This document shows, piece by piece, positions 9,704 to 16,281 of a DNA stretch of 64,000 nucleotides. The notes under the pieces are model-generated. The model was not told the DNA's origin. It did no database searches and saw only the letters and a program-made list of their open reading frames with translations. This DNA comes from an uncultured Clostridia bacterium (GTDB lineage Bacteria; Bacillota; Clostridia; Oscillospirales; Acutalibacteraceae), in assembly GCA_938034875.1 (NCBI GenBank), contig CALHND010000004.1, positions 186,001-250,000 of the forward strand, given 5' to 3'. Made by a program: the position numbers and the translations under genes. Positions within the stretch are counted from its first letter, which is position 1. Every line of letters begins with the position of its first letter.

Positions 9704-9780
9704 AAAAAATAACTTACACTCAAAAGTGTCGTACCTTAAGGACAGTAACCTAAAGGAAAGAGCATTGTGTGCAAGAGAAA

Positions 9781-9811
9781 AGAGAGAAGCTTAATGCTTC
9801 TCTCTTTTTTT
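9781..9811 (+). terminator. Terminator of the tRNA-Cys transcript
   Basis: A perfect 10-bp stem (AGAGAGAAGC / GCTTCTCTCT) has a 5-nt loop followed by seven or more Ts. Between the tRNA and this hairpin (9704-9780) lie a small hairpin (ACACT-CAAA-AGTGT) and a CCTTAAGG palindrome but no reading frame. The AT-rich stretch 9812-9948 beyond it shows nothing recognisable. Confidence 0.92.
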
Positions 9812-9948
9812 GCCCATTTTAATTTTCTTGTGTTGCATTCGACTATCTCGCCTCTTTCTAGTAAATACCGTTTGCCATACTTCTTTTACAATAATTAAAA
9901 GTAATACAGAACAGAAATATACATTTACAAATTTAACGAAATATAAAA

Positions 9949-9975
9949 TAACGGCAGAGTTTTTCTCTGCCGTTA
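9949..9975 (-). terminator. Terminator of the VTC-DUF4956-lipoprotein operon
   Basis: An 11-bp perfect stem (TAACGGCAGAG / CTCTGCCGTTA) has a 5-nt loop, and TTTTATATT follows on the minus strand. It lies 12 nt past the stop codon of the beta-helix lipoprotein gene. Confidence 0.9.
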
Positions 9976-9987
9976 AATATTAATCAA

Positions 9988-11823
9988 TTAACTTGCTTTA
10001 AATTCGCTTGTTTCCGTACCGATTATAAGGTAGTATTTTTCTCCCTTTACAAGTTCGGGTGTTGAAATAATAACCATAGCGAAGTCAAGTTCGGGTTTGT
10101 GCGAAATAATTGTATTACCTTTCGAGTCTTTTAATACGATTAGTGTGCCTGCTGTCTGATTGCCTACTTTTGTTGCAATAACGCCTTGTTTGGAATCGCT
10201 AAAGCTTTGCGCCATCATTGTAGAACCGCTGCCGATAAATGTTCCTCCGGTTATAACGCCGGTTTTATCGTAATCAAGAACTGTTGTATCTCCTTGAGTT
10301 GGACCAACAAGGGTTGTGTGTCCGCCGGAAATTTCCAAAGTACCGTTGGCATCCATACCATCACCCGAAGAATTGATGTAAAGTGTTCCTCCGGAGATTT
10401 TAATACTACCGTTTGAATTAGACGACATACCACCACGGCCACCGGGACCGCCTCCGCCGAACATACCATCACGACCACCGGTTGTTCCGCTTTCGTCTGT
10501 ACCACCTGCTGCATTAAGCCCATCATCAGTTGCTTTTAGTTTTATATCTCCGCCCTGCACGTCAATGTGCAATGCTTCAAGACCTTCGTAACTTTCGGAA
10601 ATGTCAATCTTACCTGCGGTAATAATAAAGTTTTCTTCGGCGTGGATAGCATCGTCACCCGATGCTATGGTAAAGTTTCCACCGTTAATGATTACCGAAA
10701 CATTTGAGTGAACAGCATCGTCAGCGGAGTTTATAGTGATATTGCCACCAGCAACAAGCATACTGTTTGTGGCTTTTAAACCCTTCATACTTGTGCCGCT
10801 TTCTTCGGTAGCAGTGCTTTGTGTATCGTTAGGCCGTTTTCCGCCGGGTCTACCTCCACCCATAAAACCGCCAAAGAAATCAGAGTGCTCTTTAGTGGCA
10901 TTTTTACTGCCGCCTCCAACGAGCAAATCAATCGTGCCGTCTGAAATTTGCATATAGGCGCCTGCGGCAATGCCGTCGCCTTCGGCTTCTGCTTTTATCT
11001 TTCCGCTAGAAATATAAATAAAGCCTTTCGAGTTATCATCCTTGTTTTCGGAGTGAATTGCATCCTTTCCGGCATCTATGGTAAGAGTAGCCTTTGCAAT
11101 TCTTACACTATCGTTAGCATCCAGACCGTGAGAAGCGGAATTTACAACATAAGTTCCGCCTGTAATAACCAAGTCGTCCTTGCAAACAACACCGTGCCCT
11201 GCAGGAGAAGTTACCGTTAAAGAGCCACTTCCGTTCATTGTCAAATCTTGGTTTGAAAACAATGCCGCATCAATATTATTATCGTCTATTGCCGTAAAAC
11301 TGCCGCCGTTGGCAAGTGTATTGGTTGTGCCGTCAGCTAGTGTTACAAATACCTTGTCTGCTGATGAAATATACAGAGCGGCCGAAGTTTTGCTTATAAT
11401 ATTAACACCGTTAAAAACAAGCTGAAGTTTTGCGGTATCTTTCGCATTAACAATCAGCATACCGTCACTAAGTTCGCCTGAAATAACATAAGTTGCTTCT
11501 TCGGTAATAGTTACTTTAGAGCCGGATATTTTAACGCTGTTGGAACTTGAGGTAGCAGAAGAACCGTTCAGTTTAATGGTAACTGCCTTGCCCTTATCAT
11601 AATCAGTTTTACCATCTCGCTCGGTAAACATATCGGCATCAGTTTTAGAAAAATCAACCTCAACAGGCTTGGCGTTATTATTCGAATTGTCGCTAACGCT
11701 TTCGCTGTTGGTTGCCGAATTATCGTTCGGATTTTTGCCATTTAGTTGTTCTTTAACACCGCATCCTGAAAGTAAGCTGAGTACAAGTGATAGAATTAAT
11801 AGGAATGATAATATCTTCTTCAT
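9988..11823 (-). CDS. Cthe_2159-type beta-helix carbohydrate-binding lipoprotein
   Basis: This 611-residue protein is exported and lipid-anchored: a lipoprotein signal ends in the lipobox LLSGC (Cys21), followed by a Ser/Asn-rich linker to about residue 55. The rest is a parallel beta-helix with repeated turns (DDAIHAEENFIITAGKIDI, GDGMDANGTLEISGG), typical of the Cthe_2159 carbohydrate-binding family. The founding member from C. thermocellum binds cellulose and acidic sugars (family knowledge). Two Gly-rich loops interrupt the helix at about 317-329 (FFGGFMGGGRPGG) and 449-466 (GGRDGMFGGGGPGGRGG). It is the last gene of an operon with a VTC-like protein and a DUF4956 membrane protein. The ligand here is unknown, and the cluster's own polymer is one candidate. 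Confidence 0.88.
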   Translation of the reverse strand: MKKILSFLLILSLVLSLLSGCGVKEQLNGKNPNDNSATNSESVSDNSNNNAKPVEVDFSKTDADMFTERDGKTDYDKGKAVTIKLNGSSATSSSNSVKISGSKVTITEEATYVISGELSDGMLIVNAKDTAKLQLVFNGVNIISKTSAALYISSADKVFVTLADGTTNTLANGGSFTAIDDNNIDAALFSNQDLTMNGSGSLTVTSPAGHGVVCKDDLVITGGTYVVNSASHGLDANDSVRIAKATLTIDAGKDAIHSENKDDNSKGFIYISSGKIKAEAEGDGIAAGAYMQISDGTIDLLVGGGSKNATKEHSDFFGGFMGGGRPGGKRPNDTQSTATEESGTSMKGLKATNSMLVAGGNITINSADDAVHSNVSVIINGGNFTIASGDDAIHAEENFIITAGKIDISESYEGLEALHIDVQGGDIKLKATDDGLNAAGGTDESGTTGGRDGMFGGGGPGGRGGMSSNSNGSIKISGGTLYINSSGDGMDANGTLEISGGHTTLVGPTQGDTTVLDYDKTGVITGGTFIGSGSTMMAQSFSDSKQGVIATKVGNQTAGTLIVLKDSKGNTIISHKPELDFAMVIISTPELVKGEKYYLIIGTETSEFKAS

Positions 11824-11835
11824 ATAGCCCTCCCA

Positions 11836-12531
11836 TTATAATTCTGTACCAACAGTATCTTGTTTAGACACGGCAATTTCAAGGTTACCGTTTCTGCAAC
11901 GGATTTTATCAATCATCTCTTTTTCACGAGTGATATCACGGAGCATTACATTGTATGTAAGCTTGAACATACTTCCCATATTTGTACTCTTAACACGAAC
12001 AAGATCGTGGGAAAGTGTGTACTCAGAGAAAATATCATCAAAAATGCCTGAATAATCTAAATCTTCTGGAATTGTAATGGTGAAGATCTTAAATGTTTCG
12101 GAATTCTTTTTCGAGCCAAAGTCCAAACGATTATAAAGGATGAACATAACACACATAACCACTGTAAACAGTATTGAAAATCCAAGGTATCCCATACCTG
12201 CTATGAGTCCTGCACCCATTGCTAAAAACAATGTGCAAATTTCTTTTGCCGTGCCGGGAACAGAACGGAAACGAACAAGGCTAAAAGTACCTGCCACCGC
12301 CACACCTGTTCCAACGTTGCCGTTCACCATCATAATAACAACGCAAACAACCGCAGGCAACAGAGCCAATGTTATAACATAACTTTTTGTATAGCGAGTA
12401 CGATACATATACGCGAATGCCATTAATAGACCAATAAATAGAGAAGCGCCAAGGCAAAGCATAAAATCGGTCACACTAATTACCGCCGTTAAATCTGTAT
12501 CAAATAATCCTTTAAATGAATTTTCAAACAT
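11836..12531 (-). CDS. DUF4956 membrane protein
   Basis: This 231-residue protein has about four membrane segments (around 18-44, 51-69, 97-118 and 118-137) and a soluble, probably cytoplasmic C-terminal domain (about 145-231). The signature GTFSLVRFRSVPGTAKEI between the second and third segments is the hallmark of DUF4956. Its biochemical role is not known. Family members very often sit next to VTC-type polymerase-domain proteins, as here, where its start overlaps the VTC gene by 8 bp. That suggests a membrane partner that might anchor the soluble VTC-like protein or pass its product across the membrane (inference). GGAGG lies about 9 nt before the ATG. Confidence 0.9.
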   Translation of the reverse strand: MFENSFKGLFDTDLTAVISVTDFMLCLGASLFIGLLMAFAYMYRTRYTKSYVITLALLPAVVCVVIMMVNGNVGTGVAVAGTFSLVRFRSVPGTAKEICTLFLAMGAGLIAGMGYLGFSILFTVVMCVMFILYNRLDFGSKKNSETFKIFTITIPEDLDYSGIFDDIFSEYTLSHDLVRVKSTNMGSMFKLTYNVMLRDITREKEMIDKIRCRNGNLEIAVSKQDTVGTEL

Positions 12532-13267
12532 TTGTATTTACCTCCAACATATTATAAGCGTTTATTATATGGGTTTGCGGAAAAATCAGTGTTCTATACG
12601 CTGTTCCGTTTTTAGAAAATGATGTTTTATATATCTTTTCCCTTGATAGAATTTCTGTCATCCAAAGCGGAATACCACCGCTGCATTTGATTTCCATTAA
12701 CACCTTATCTTCGGAAAGAATCGAAGTGCCCCACACATCAGATTTAAGAGATAAATCTTCTTGTCTGCAAAGTATAGTATCGTCAAAGGTTACACGAAAA
12801 TCCGTGCCCGTATTAGAGTGATATGCCTCTCGATCATAAGACAGAAACACTGTTGGATGCAGAGTGCCATACAGTTTAATAAAATAATCGATTTCGTTTG
12901 CAATCTGTGTATGCTTATCCAGGTGTTTTTCTCCCGATAGCCAATCCATTGCTTGCTTGTTTGGTATAGATATTCTTCGCTTATATACCACTTGCTCATA
13001 TTTCTTTTTCAGTTCCACAAACACAGTGCTATCGTCAGTTGCCTGACTATAACTGCGTATGCGCAGCTTTTCTTTATAAATTGGTTTTTCAATGGAGCGG
13101 CGAATTAAAAGATAGGTGTCTGTATCGTAATAAAGATTGCGGATGGTGGTTCTGCCGTATTTGTCCAGCTTCATATACGGCTTAACCGCCGCAAGAACTT
13201 TTTCCTTTTGGTCAAGTGTCAGTATATATTTTAATTCATATCGTTTGAATACGGTTTGAAACGACAT
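12524..13267 (-). CDS. VTC domain (polyphosphate polymerase-like) protein
   Basis: This 247-residue protein is a triphosphate-tunnel-fold domain of the VTC family. It has FKRYELKYILT at the N-terminus, YYDTDTYLLIRRS, the basic strand EKLRIRSYS, VELKKKYEQVVYKRR, LSYDREAY, RVTFDD and the terminal acidic strand VLMEIK. In yeast Vtc4 this domain makes polyphosphate from ATP. Bacterial relatives are annotated polyphosphate polymerase-like, but their reaction is mostly untested. No membrane segment is seen, so it is probably cytoplasmic and docked to the DUF4956 protein encoded next. It is the first gene of its operon, behind an operator-like direct repeat, and AGGAGG lies 7 nt before the ATG. Confidence 0.9.
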   Translation of the reverse strand: MSFQTVFKRYELKYILTLDQKEKVLAAVKPYMKLDKYGRTTIRNLYYDTDTYLLIRRSIEKPIYKEKLRIRSYSQATDDSTVFVELKKKYEQVVYKRRISIPNKQAMDWLSGEKHLDKHTQIANEIDYFIKLYGTLHPTVFLSYDREAYHSNTGTDFRVTFDDTILCRQEDLSLKSDVWGTSILSEDKVLMEIKCSGGIPLWMTEILSREKIYKTSFSKNGTAYRTLIFPQTHIINAYNMLEVNTNV

Positions 13268-13275
13268 AAAAAATC

Positions 13276-13308
13276 CTCCTGTACTTTGATATTATCATTG
13301 TACAGGAG
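13276..13308. repeat. 33-bp imperfect inverted repeat over the VTC Shine-Dalgarno
   Basis: CTCCTGTAC-TT-TGATA, a central T, and TATCA-TT-GTACAGGAG pair at 14 of 16 positions around the centre at 13292. On the minus strand the right arm contains the AGGAG of the VTC gene's ribosome binding site. RNA entering from the upstream two-component genes could fold and hide that site. The same DNA could also be a protein operator. Confidence 0.6.
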
Positions 13309-13329
13309 AAAGATTGAAGTTTTATTGAA
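13297..13329 (-). promoter_or_regulatory. Promoter and direct-repeat operator of the VTC operon (site A)
   Basis: On the minus strand TTCAAT (13329-13324), 5 nt, TTCAAT (13318-13313), 10 nt, then TACAAT (13302-13297). Repeats 11 bp apart just upstream of a -10 box, without a good -35, are typical of OmpR/PhoB-type activation. The same arrangement occurs at sites B and C in front of the regulator genes and the ABC transporter. Confidence 0.7.
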
Positions 13330-13338
13330 AACCTATTA

Positions 13339-14574
13339 TTATAAAGCAGGTATTTGCACCCTGAATTCGACAAATCCGTTGTAGCAAAGCACCTCGATAT
13401 GACCTTTATGGGATGTGACAATTGATTTTGCAATAGCAAGGCCAAGTCCGTAGTGCTTGTCCTCGCTATTGCGGGCAGTATCCATGCGATAGAAGCGCTC
13501 AAAAATCTGATCACGCTGTTCCATAGGGATTTCATTTCCTTTGTTAATAACCGAAAGTTTTGCCAACCCATGTTCTTTAGTTAAGGAAAGATATACTTCG
13601 CCATGTTCTTTACTGTGGCGAATAGCATTATCAAGCAATATTGATACAATTTGTTTAAGTTGTGTGCTGTTGCCTTCGACACCGATATTATTTGAAATAT
13701 TGCTGTTTAGCACAAGACCTTTTTCAAATGCAACACTTTCAAACGGGAGCGATTCACCTGCAACCAAACGGCTTAAATTAATGTATTCCATTTGCGGAGT
13801 AACATTTTCTGTTCGAGCAAGGTCAAGAAGCTGACCTACAAGAATTCCCATACGCTCGTTTTCATACTGAATATTGGCAAGCCATTGGTTATCGCCAATT
13901 TTACGGGAAAGCAGTTCTGCATTTGCGCTTACAACTGCTACCGGCGTTTTAAGTTCGTGACCTGCATCGGAAATAAACTGCTTTTGCTTATGATAGCTTT
14001 CTTCAAGAGGATTAACAATTTTTCTTGCAAGAAATACCGACAGGAAGAAAAACAGAACTAGTGCAACCCCGCCGAAAATAAGTGTATATCGGAACAAGGT
14101 CATGGCGCTTTCATTTACAACGGTATTATCCATAAACGTGACAAGAGTGTACCCGCCCTTGTCTGTTTTATAAAAAGCAAGATTATTTTCGGCTCCGATG
14201 GTTTTGCCGCCTTTTATAATTCGCTGTGCTAATTTCTCTAAATCATCATCGGTATGTACCGTAGGCGGATCATTCTTTATTTCTAAAATTCCTCCGTCAT
14301 ATGAAACAGCAACCGTATAAAAGGTTGACAGCTGAAACATTGGTGACTGTGCAAAGCCGGGATTGCCACCGGGGAAAGGTCTGCTTGGCGGTTTCATTCC
14401 CTCAAAAGATTGAGTAAGAGTATACATTTCGGCGTGAACTTTAAGCAGCTGTTTGTTTTGTTTTGACATTTCAAAATAACTAGAGGCGTAAATAACGCCA
14501 AGTGTTCCCACCCACAAAAGCACAAGAATAGACATAATGGCGACAACGATTTTTCTTCTTGAATTCTTAAACAT
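13339..14574 (-). CDS. Sensor histidine kinase
   Basis: This roughly 411-residue membrane kinase has two transmembrane segments (about 10-30 and 160-180) around an external sensor of about 130 residues. The HisKA box is FISDAGHELKTPVAVVSANA with the phosphorylated His. The ATPase domain has LLDNAIRHS (N box), a variant G1 box (VINKGNEIP), the F box QIFERFYRMD and HYGLGLAIAKSI (G2). The sensor starts with a Pro/Gly-rich stretch (PPSRPFPGGNPGF) like those in the neighbouring permease and lipoprotein. I chose ATG 14574 over GTG 14580 because of its spacing from GAGGTG. It overlaps the response regulator gene by 8 bp and probably phosphorylates that protein. Confidence 0.93.
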   Translation of the reverse strand: MFKNSRRKIVVAIMSILVLLWVGTLGVIYASSYFEMSKQNKQLLKVHAEMYTLTQSFEGMKPPSRPFPGGNPGFAQSPMFQLSTFYTVAVSYDGGILEIKNDPPTVHTDDDLEKLAQRIIKGGKTIGAENNLAFYKTDKGGYTLVTFMDNTVVNESAMTLFRYTLIFGGVALVLFFFLSVFLARKIVNPLEESYHKQKQFISDAGHELKTPVAVVSANAELLSRKIGDNQWLANIQYENERMGILVGQLLDLARTENVTPQMEYINLSRLVAGESLPFESVAFEKGLVLNSNISNNIGVEGNSTQLKQIVSILLDNAIRHSKEHGEVYLSLTKEHGLAKLSVINKGNEIPMEQRDQIFERFYRMDTARNSEDKHYGLGLAIAKSIVTSHKGHIEVLCYNGFVEFRVQIPAL

Positions 14575-15250
14575 CGTCACACCTCAATTCGTACCCGATA
14601 CCGCGCACTGCCTTAATTTCGGTTTTTGCCTCAACAAAGGCAAGTTTTTTACGTGTAAAGGACATATATACTTCTACATTATTGTACTCGGCATCGCTTT
14701 CAAATCCCCAAATTTTTACCGCAAGTTGTTCACGAGTAAGAATTTGACCGTTGTTTGCAATTAAGTATTCAAGGATACGGTATTCTTTTTCACTAAGTCG
14801 GACATTTTGGCCGTTAGTAACACAGGTCAAGGTAAGTGTGCTTGTATCAAGTGTAATATCTGAAAAGGAAAGAATACCATCTGCAGTTCCGAGCGTGCGT
14901 CTGCCAAGCGCACGAAGACGGGCAAGAAGTTCCTTTGTCATAAATGGTTTGGTTAGGTAATCATCAGCACCGCTGTCTAGACCAGTAACCTTATCGTCAA
15001 TCTCTGCTTTGGCTGTCAGCATTAAGATCGGTGTTGCAATACCTTTGCTACGAGCTTGTTTTGCAATTTCATAGCCGTTCATTCCTGGGAGCATAACATC
15101 AAGAATCACAATGTCATAGATACTGCTTTCTATAGCAGTTAAACCGTCGAGACCGTTGGCATAATGGTCGACTTCATATTTTTCAAGGCGTAGTATTTCG
15201 CATAGCGCCTGCGCCATTCTTTTTTCATCTTCAACAAGTAAAATCCGCAT
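14567..15250 (-). CDS. OmpR/PhoB-family response regulator
   Basis: This 227-residue regulator has a receiver domain (MRILLVEDEKRM, the phospho-acceptor Asp in DIVILDVMLPGMNGYE, the switch Lys in DDYLTKPF) and a C-terminal winged helix (LSEKEYRILEYLIANNG, EVYMSFTRKKL, VRGIGYEL). Such regulators bind tandem direct repeats 10-11 bp apart as dimers. The window has three such repeats, including one in front of this gene, so autoregulation is likely. I placed the start at ATG 15250 because GGAGGTG lies 4 nt upstream; the longer frame adds only five residues. It is the first gene of the regulator-kinase pair. Confidence 0.95.
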   Translation of the reverse strand: MRILLVEDEKRMAQALCEILRLEKYEVDHYANGLDGLTAIESSIYDIVILDVMLPGMNGYEIAKQARSKGIATPILMLTAKAEIDDKVTGLDSGADDYLTKPFMTKELLARLRALGRRTLGTADGILSFSDITLDTSTLTLTCVTNGQNVRLSEKEYRILEYLIANNGQILTREQLAVKIWGFESDAEYNNVEVYMSFTRKKLAFVEAKTEIKAVRGIGYELRCDDV

Positions 15251-15271
15251 AGTACACCTCCACATAAAACC

Positions 15272-15303
15272 ATTATATCATAAAAGATTGAAAAATTATT
15301 GAA
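15272..15303 (-). promoter_or_regulatory. Promoter and direct-repeat operator of the two-component genes (site B)
   Basis: On the minus strand TTCAAT (15303-15298), 5 nt, TTCAAT (15292-15287), 9 nt, then a perfect TATAAT (15277-15272). The geometry from repeat to -10 is identical to site C. There is no consensus -35, which points to an activator-dependent, self-regulated promoter. Confidence 0.75.
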
Positions 15304-15574
15304 AAAATAAAAATCAATAGAGGTGACATTAAATCCCTGCCGATTTTATTCGTTTTTGAAAATTTCATATTCAATTGTACAAGGTATCCCCACTATTTTT
15401 TATGATAATAATATTCTGAACTTCCGAATATGTATAAAACTCTCTAAGCCCGTATTATTAAAATTACTAAAAATGGATTTTATCTTCACTCTTATACAAC
15501 AACGTATTTTAATTATCAGGGTTATCCTATGTCCCGATACTTTCATTTTCTTCTCCCCTGTTATTACATAAAAA
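15304..15574. other. AT-rich intergenic stretch, nothing recognised
   Basis: Between operator B and the ABC operon terminator no feature can be supported. An 82-codon plus-strand frame from a GTG at 15323 has no family resemblance and an AT-driven composition (runs of Ile, Leu and Phe). I treat it as non-coding. Confidence 0.5.
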
Positions 15575-15600
15575 GAGAGGCGACGATTAAATCACCTCTC
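15575..15600 (-). terminator. Terminator of the ABC transporter operon
   Basis: On the minus strand a 10-bp stem (GAGAGGTGAT / GTCGCCTCTC, with two G-T pairs) is followed by TTTTTAT. It lies 9 nt past the ATPase stop codon. Confidence 0.8.
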
Positions 15601-15609
15601 CAAAAATGT

Positions 15610-16266
15610 TTATGATTTTTTACCGCGACCGAGTTTTACTAGTTCATATCGTTCATCACACTTTGCTGCTACGTCAGGTGAATGGCTGACCAATATAACG
15701 CATTTACCTTGGTTTGTAAGTTCACGAAAAATGTTCATAATCTCGGTTTGCGTTTCGGTATCAAGATTTCCTGTCGGCTCATCAGCAAGGATAATATCAG
15801 GGTCATAAGAAAGCGCACGTGCAATCGCCACACGCTGTTGTTGACCTCCCGATAATTTAAGTATACGGCGGTTCATTTCATCCTCTTCAAGCCCTACACT
15901 ATGCAAGAGTTCAATCGCTCTTTGCTTTTTATTCTTAGTTTTATATCCCGCCACATCCATTGACAAAACTACGTTTTCAAGTGCTGTATATTTGGTAATC
16001 AGATTAAAACTTTGAAATACTACGCCAATATATTTGGATCGGAAGGTGTATTTGTCAATTTTTGAAACGTTTTTATTATCGTAGTTAATCTCACCACTAT
16101 TTGGAGAGGCAAGCCCCGATAGCAAAGAAAGGAGTGTAGTCTTACCGGCACCGGATTTACCAACAATGCAGTACATTTTTCCTTTTTCAAATTCGTATGA
16201 AATATTCTGCAATACTGGTGTTCTATCATATGAAAAACTGATATTTTGAAGTGATAAAATAGACAT
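15610..16266 (-). CDS. MacB/LolD-type ABC transporter ATPase
   Basis: This 218-residue ABC ATPase has Walker A (VGKSGAGKTTLL), a Q-loop (VFQSFNLI), the ABC signature LSGGQQQRVAIARAL, Walker B with the catalytic Glu (IILADEPTGNLD) and the H-loop (VILVSHSPD). EPTGNLD and the short length place it in the MacB/LolD/SalX group, which pairs with FtsX-type permeases. These machines usually work mechanically on lipoproteins, peptides or envelope-active compounds instead of importing nutrients (family knowledge). Its permease is encoded 15 nt upstream on the same strand. A typical GAAAGGAG site precedes the ATG. Confidence 0.95.
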   Translation of the reverse strand: MSILSLQNISFSYDRTPVLQNISYEFEKGKMYCIVGKSGAGKTTLLSLLSGLASPNSGEINYDNKNVSKIDKYTFRSKYIGVVFQSFNLITKYTALENVVLSMDVAGYKTKNKKQRAIELLHSVGLEEDEMNRRILKLSGGQQQRVAIARALSYDPDIILADEPTGNLDTETQTEIMNIFRELTNQGKCVILVSHSPDVAAKCDERYELVKLGRGKKS

Positions 16267-16281
16267 CGTTATTCTCCTTTC

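Noticed and set aside
10180..11400. Gly-rich repeats in the beta-helix gene as a possible DNA repeat array or CRISPR
   Set aside because: The repetition is at protein level (beta-helix turns and Gly loops). There are no regularly spaced identical DNA repeats with unique spacers.
15323..15571. Plus-strand 82-codon frame from a GTG behind AGAGG
   Set aside because: AT-driven composition, no family match, and it ends inside the ABC operon terminator region.
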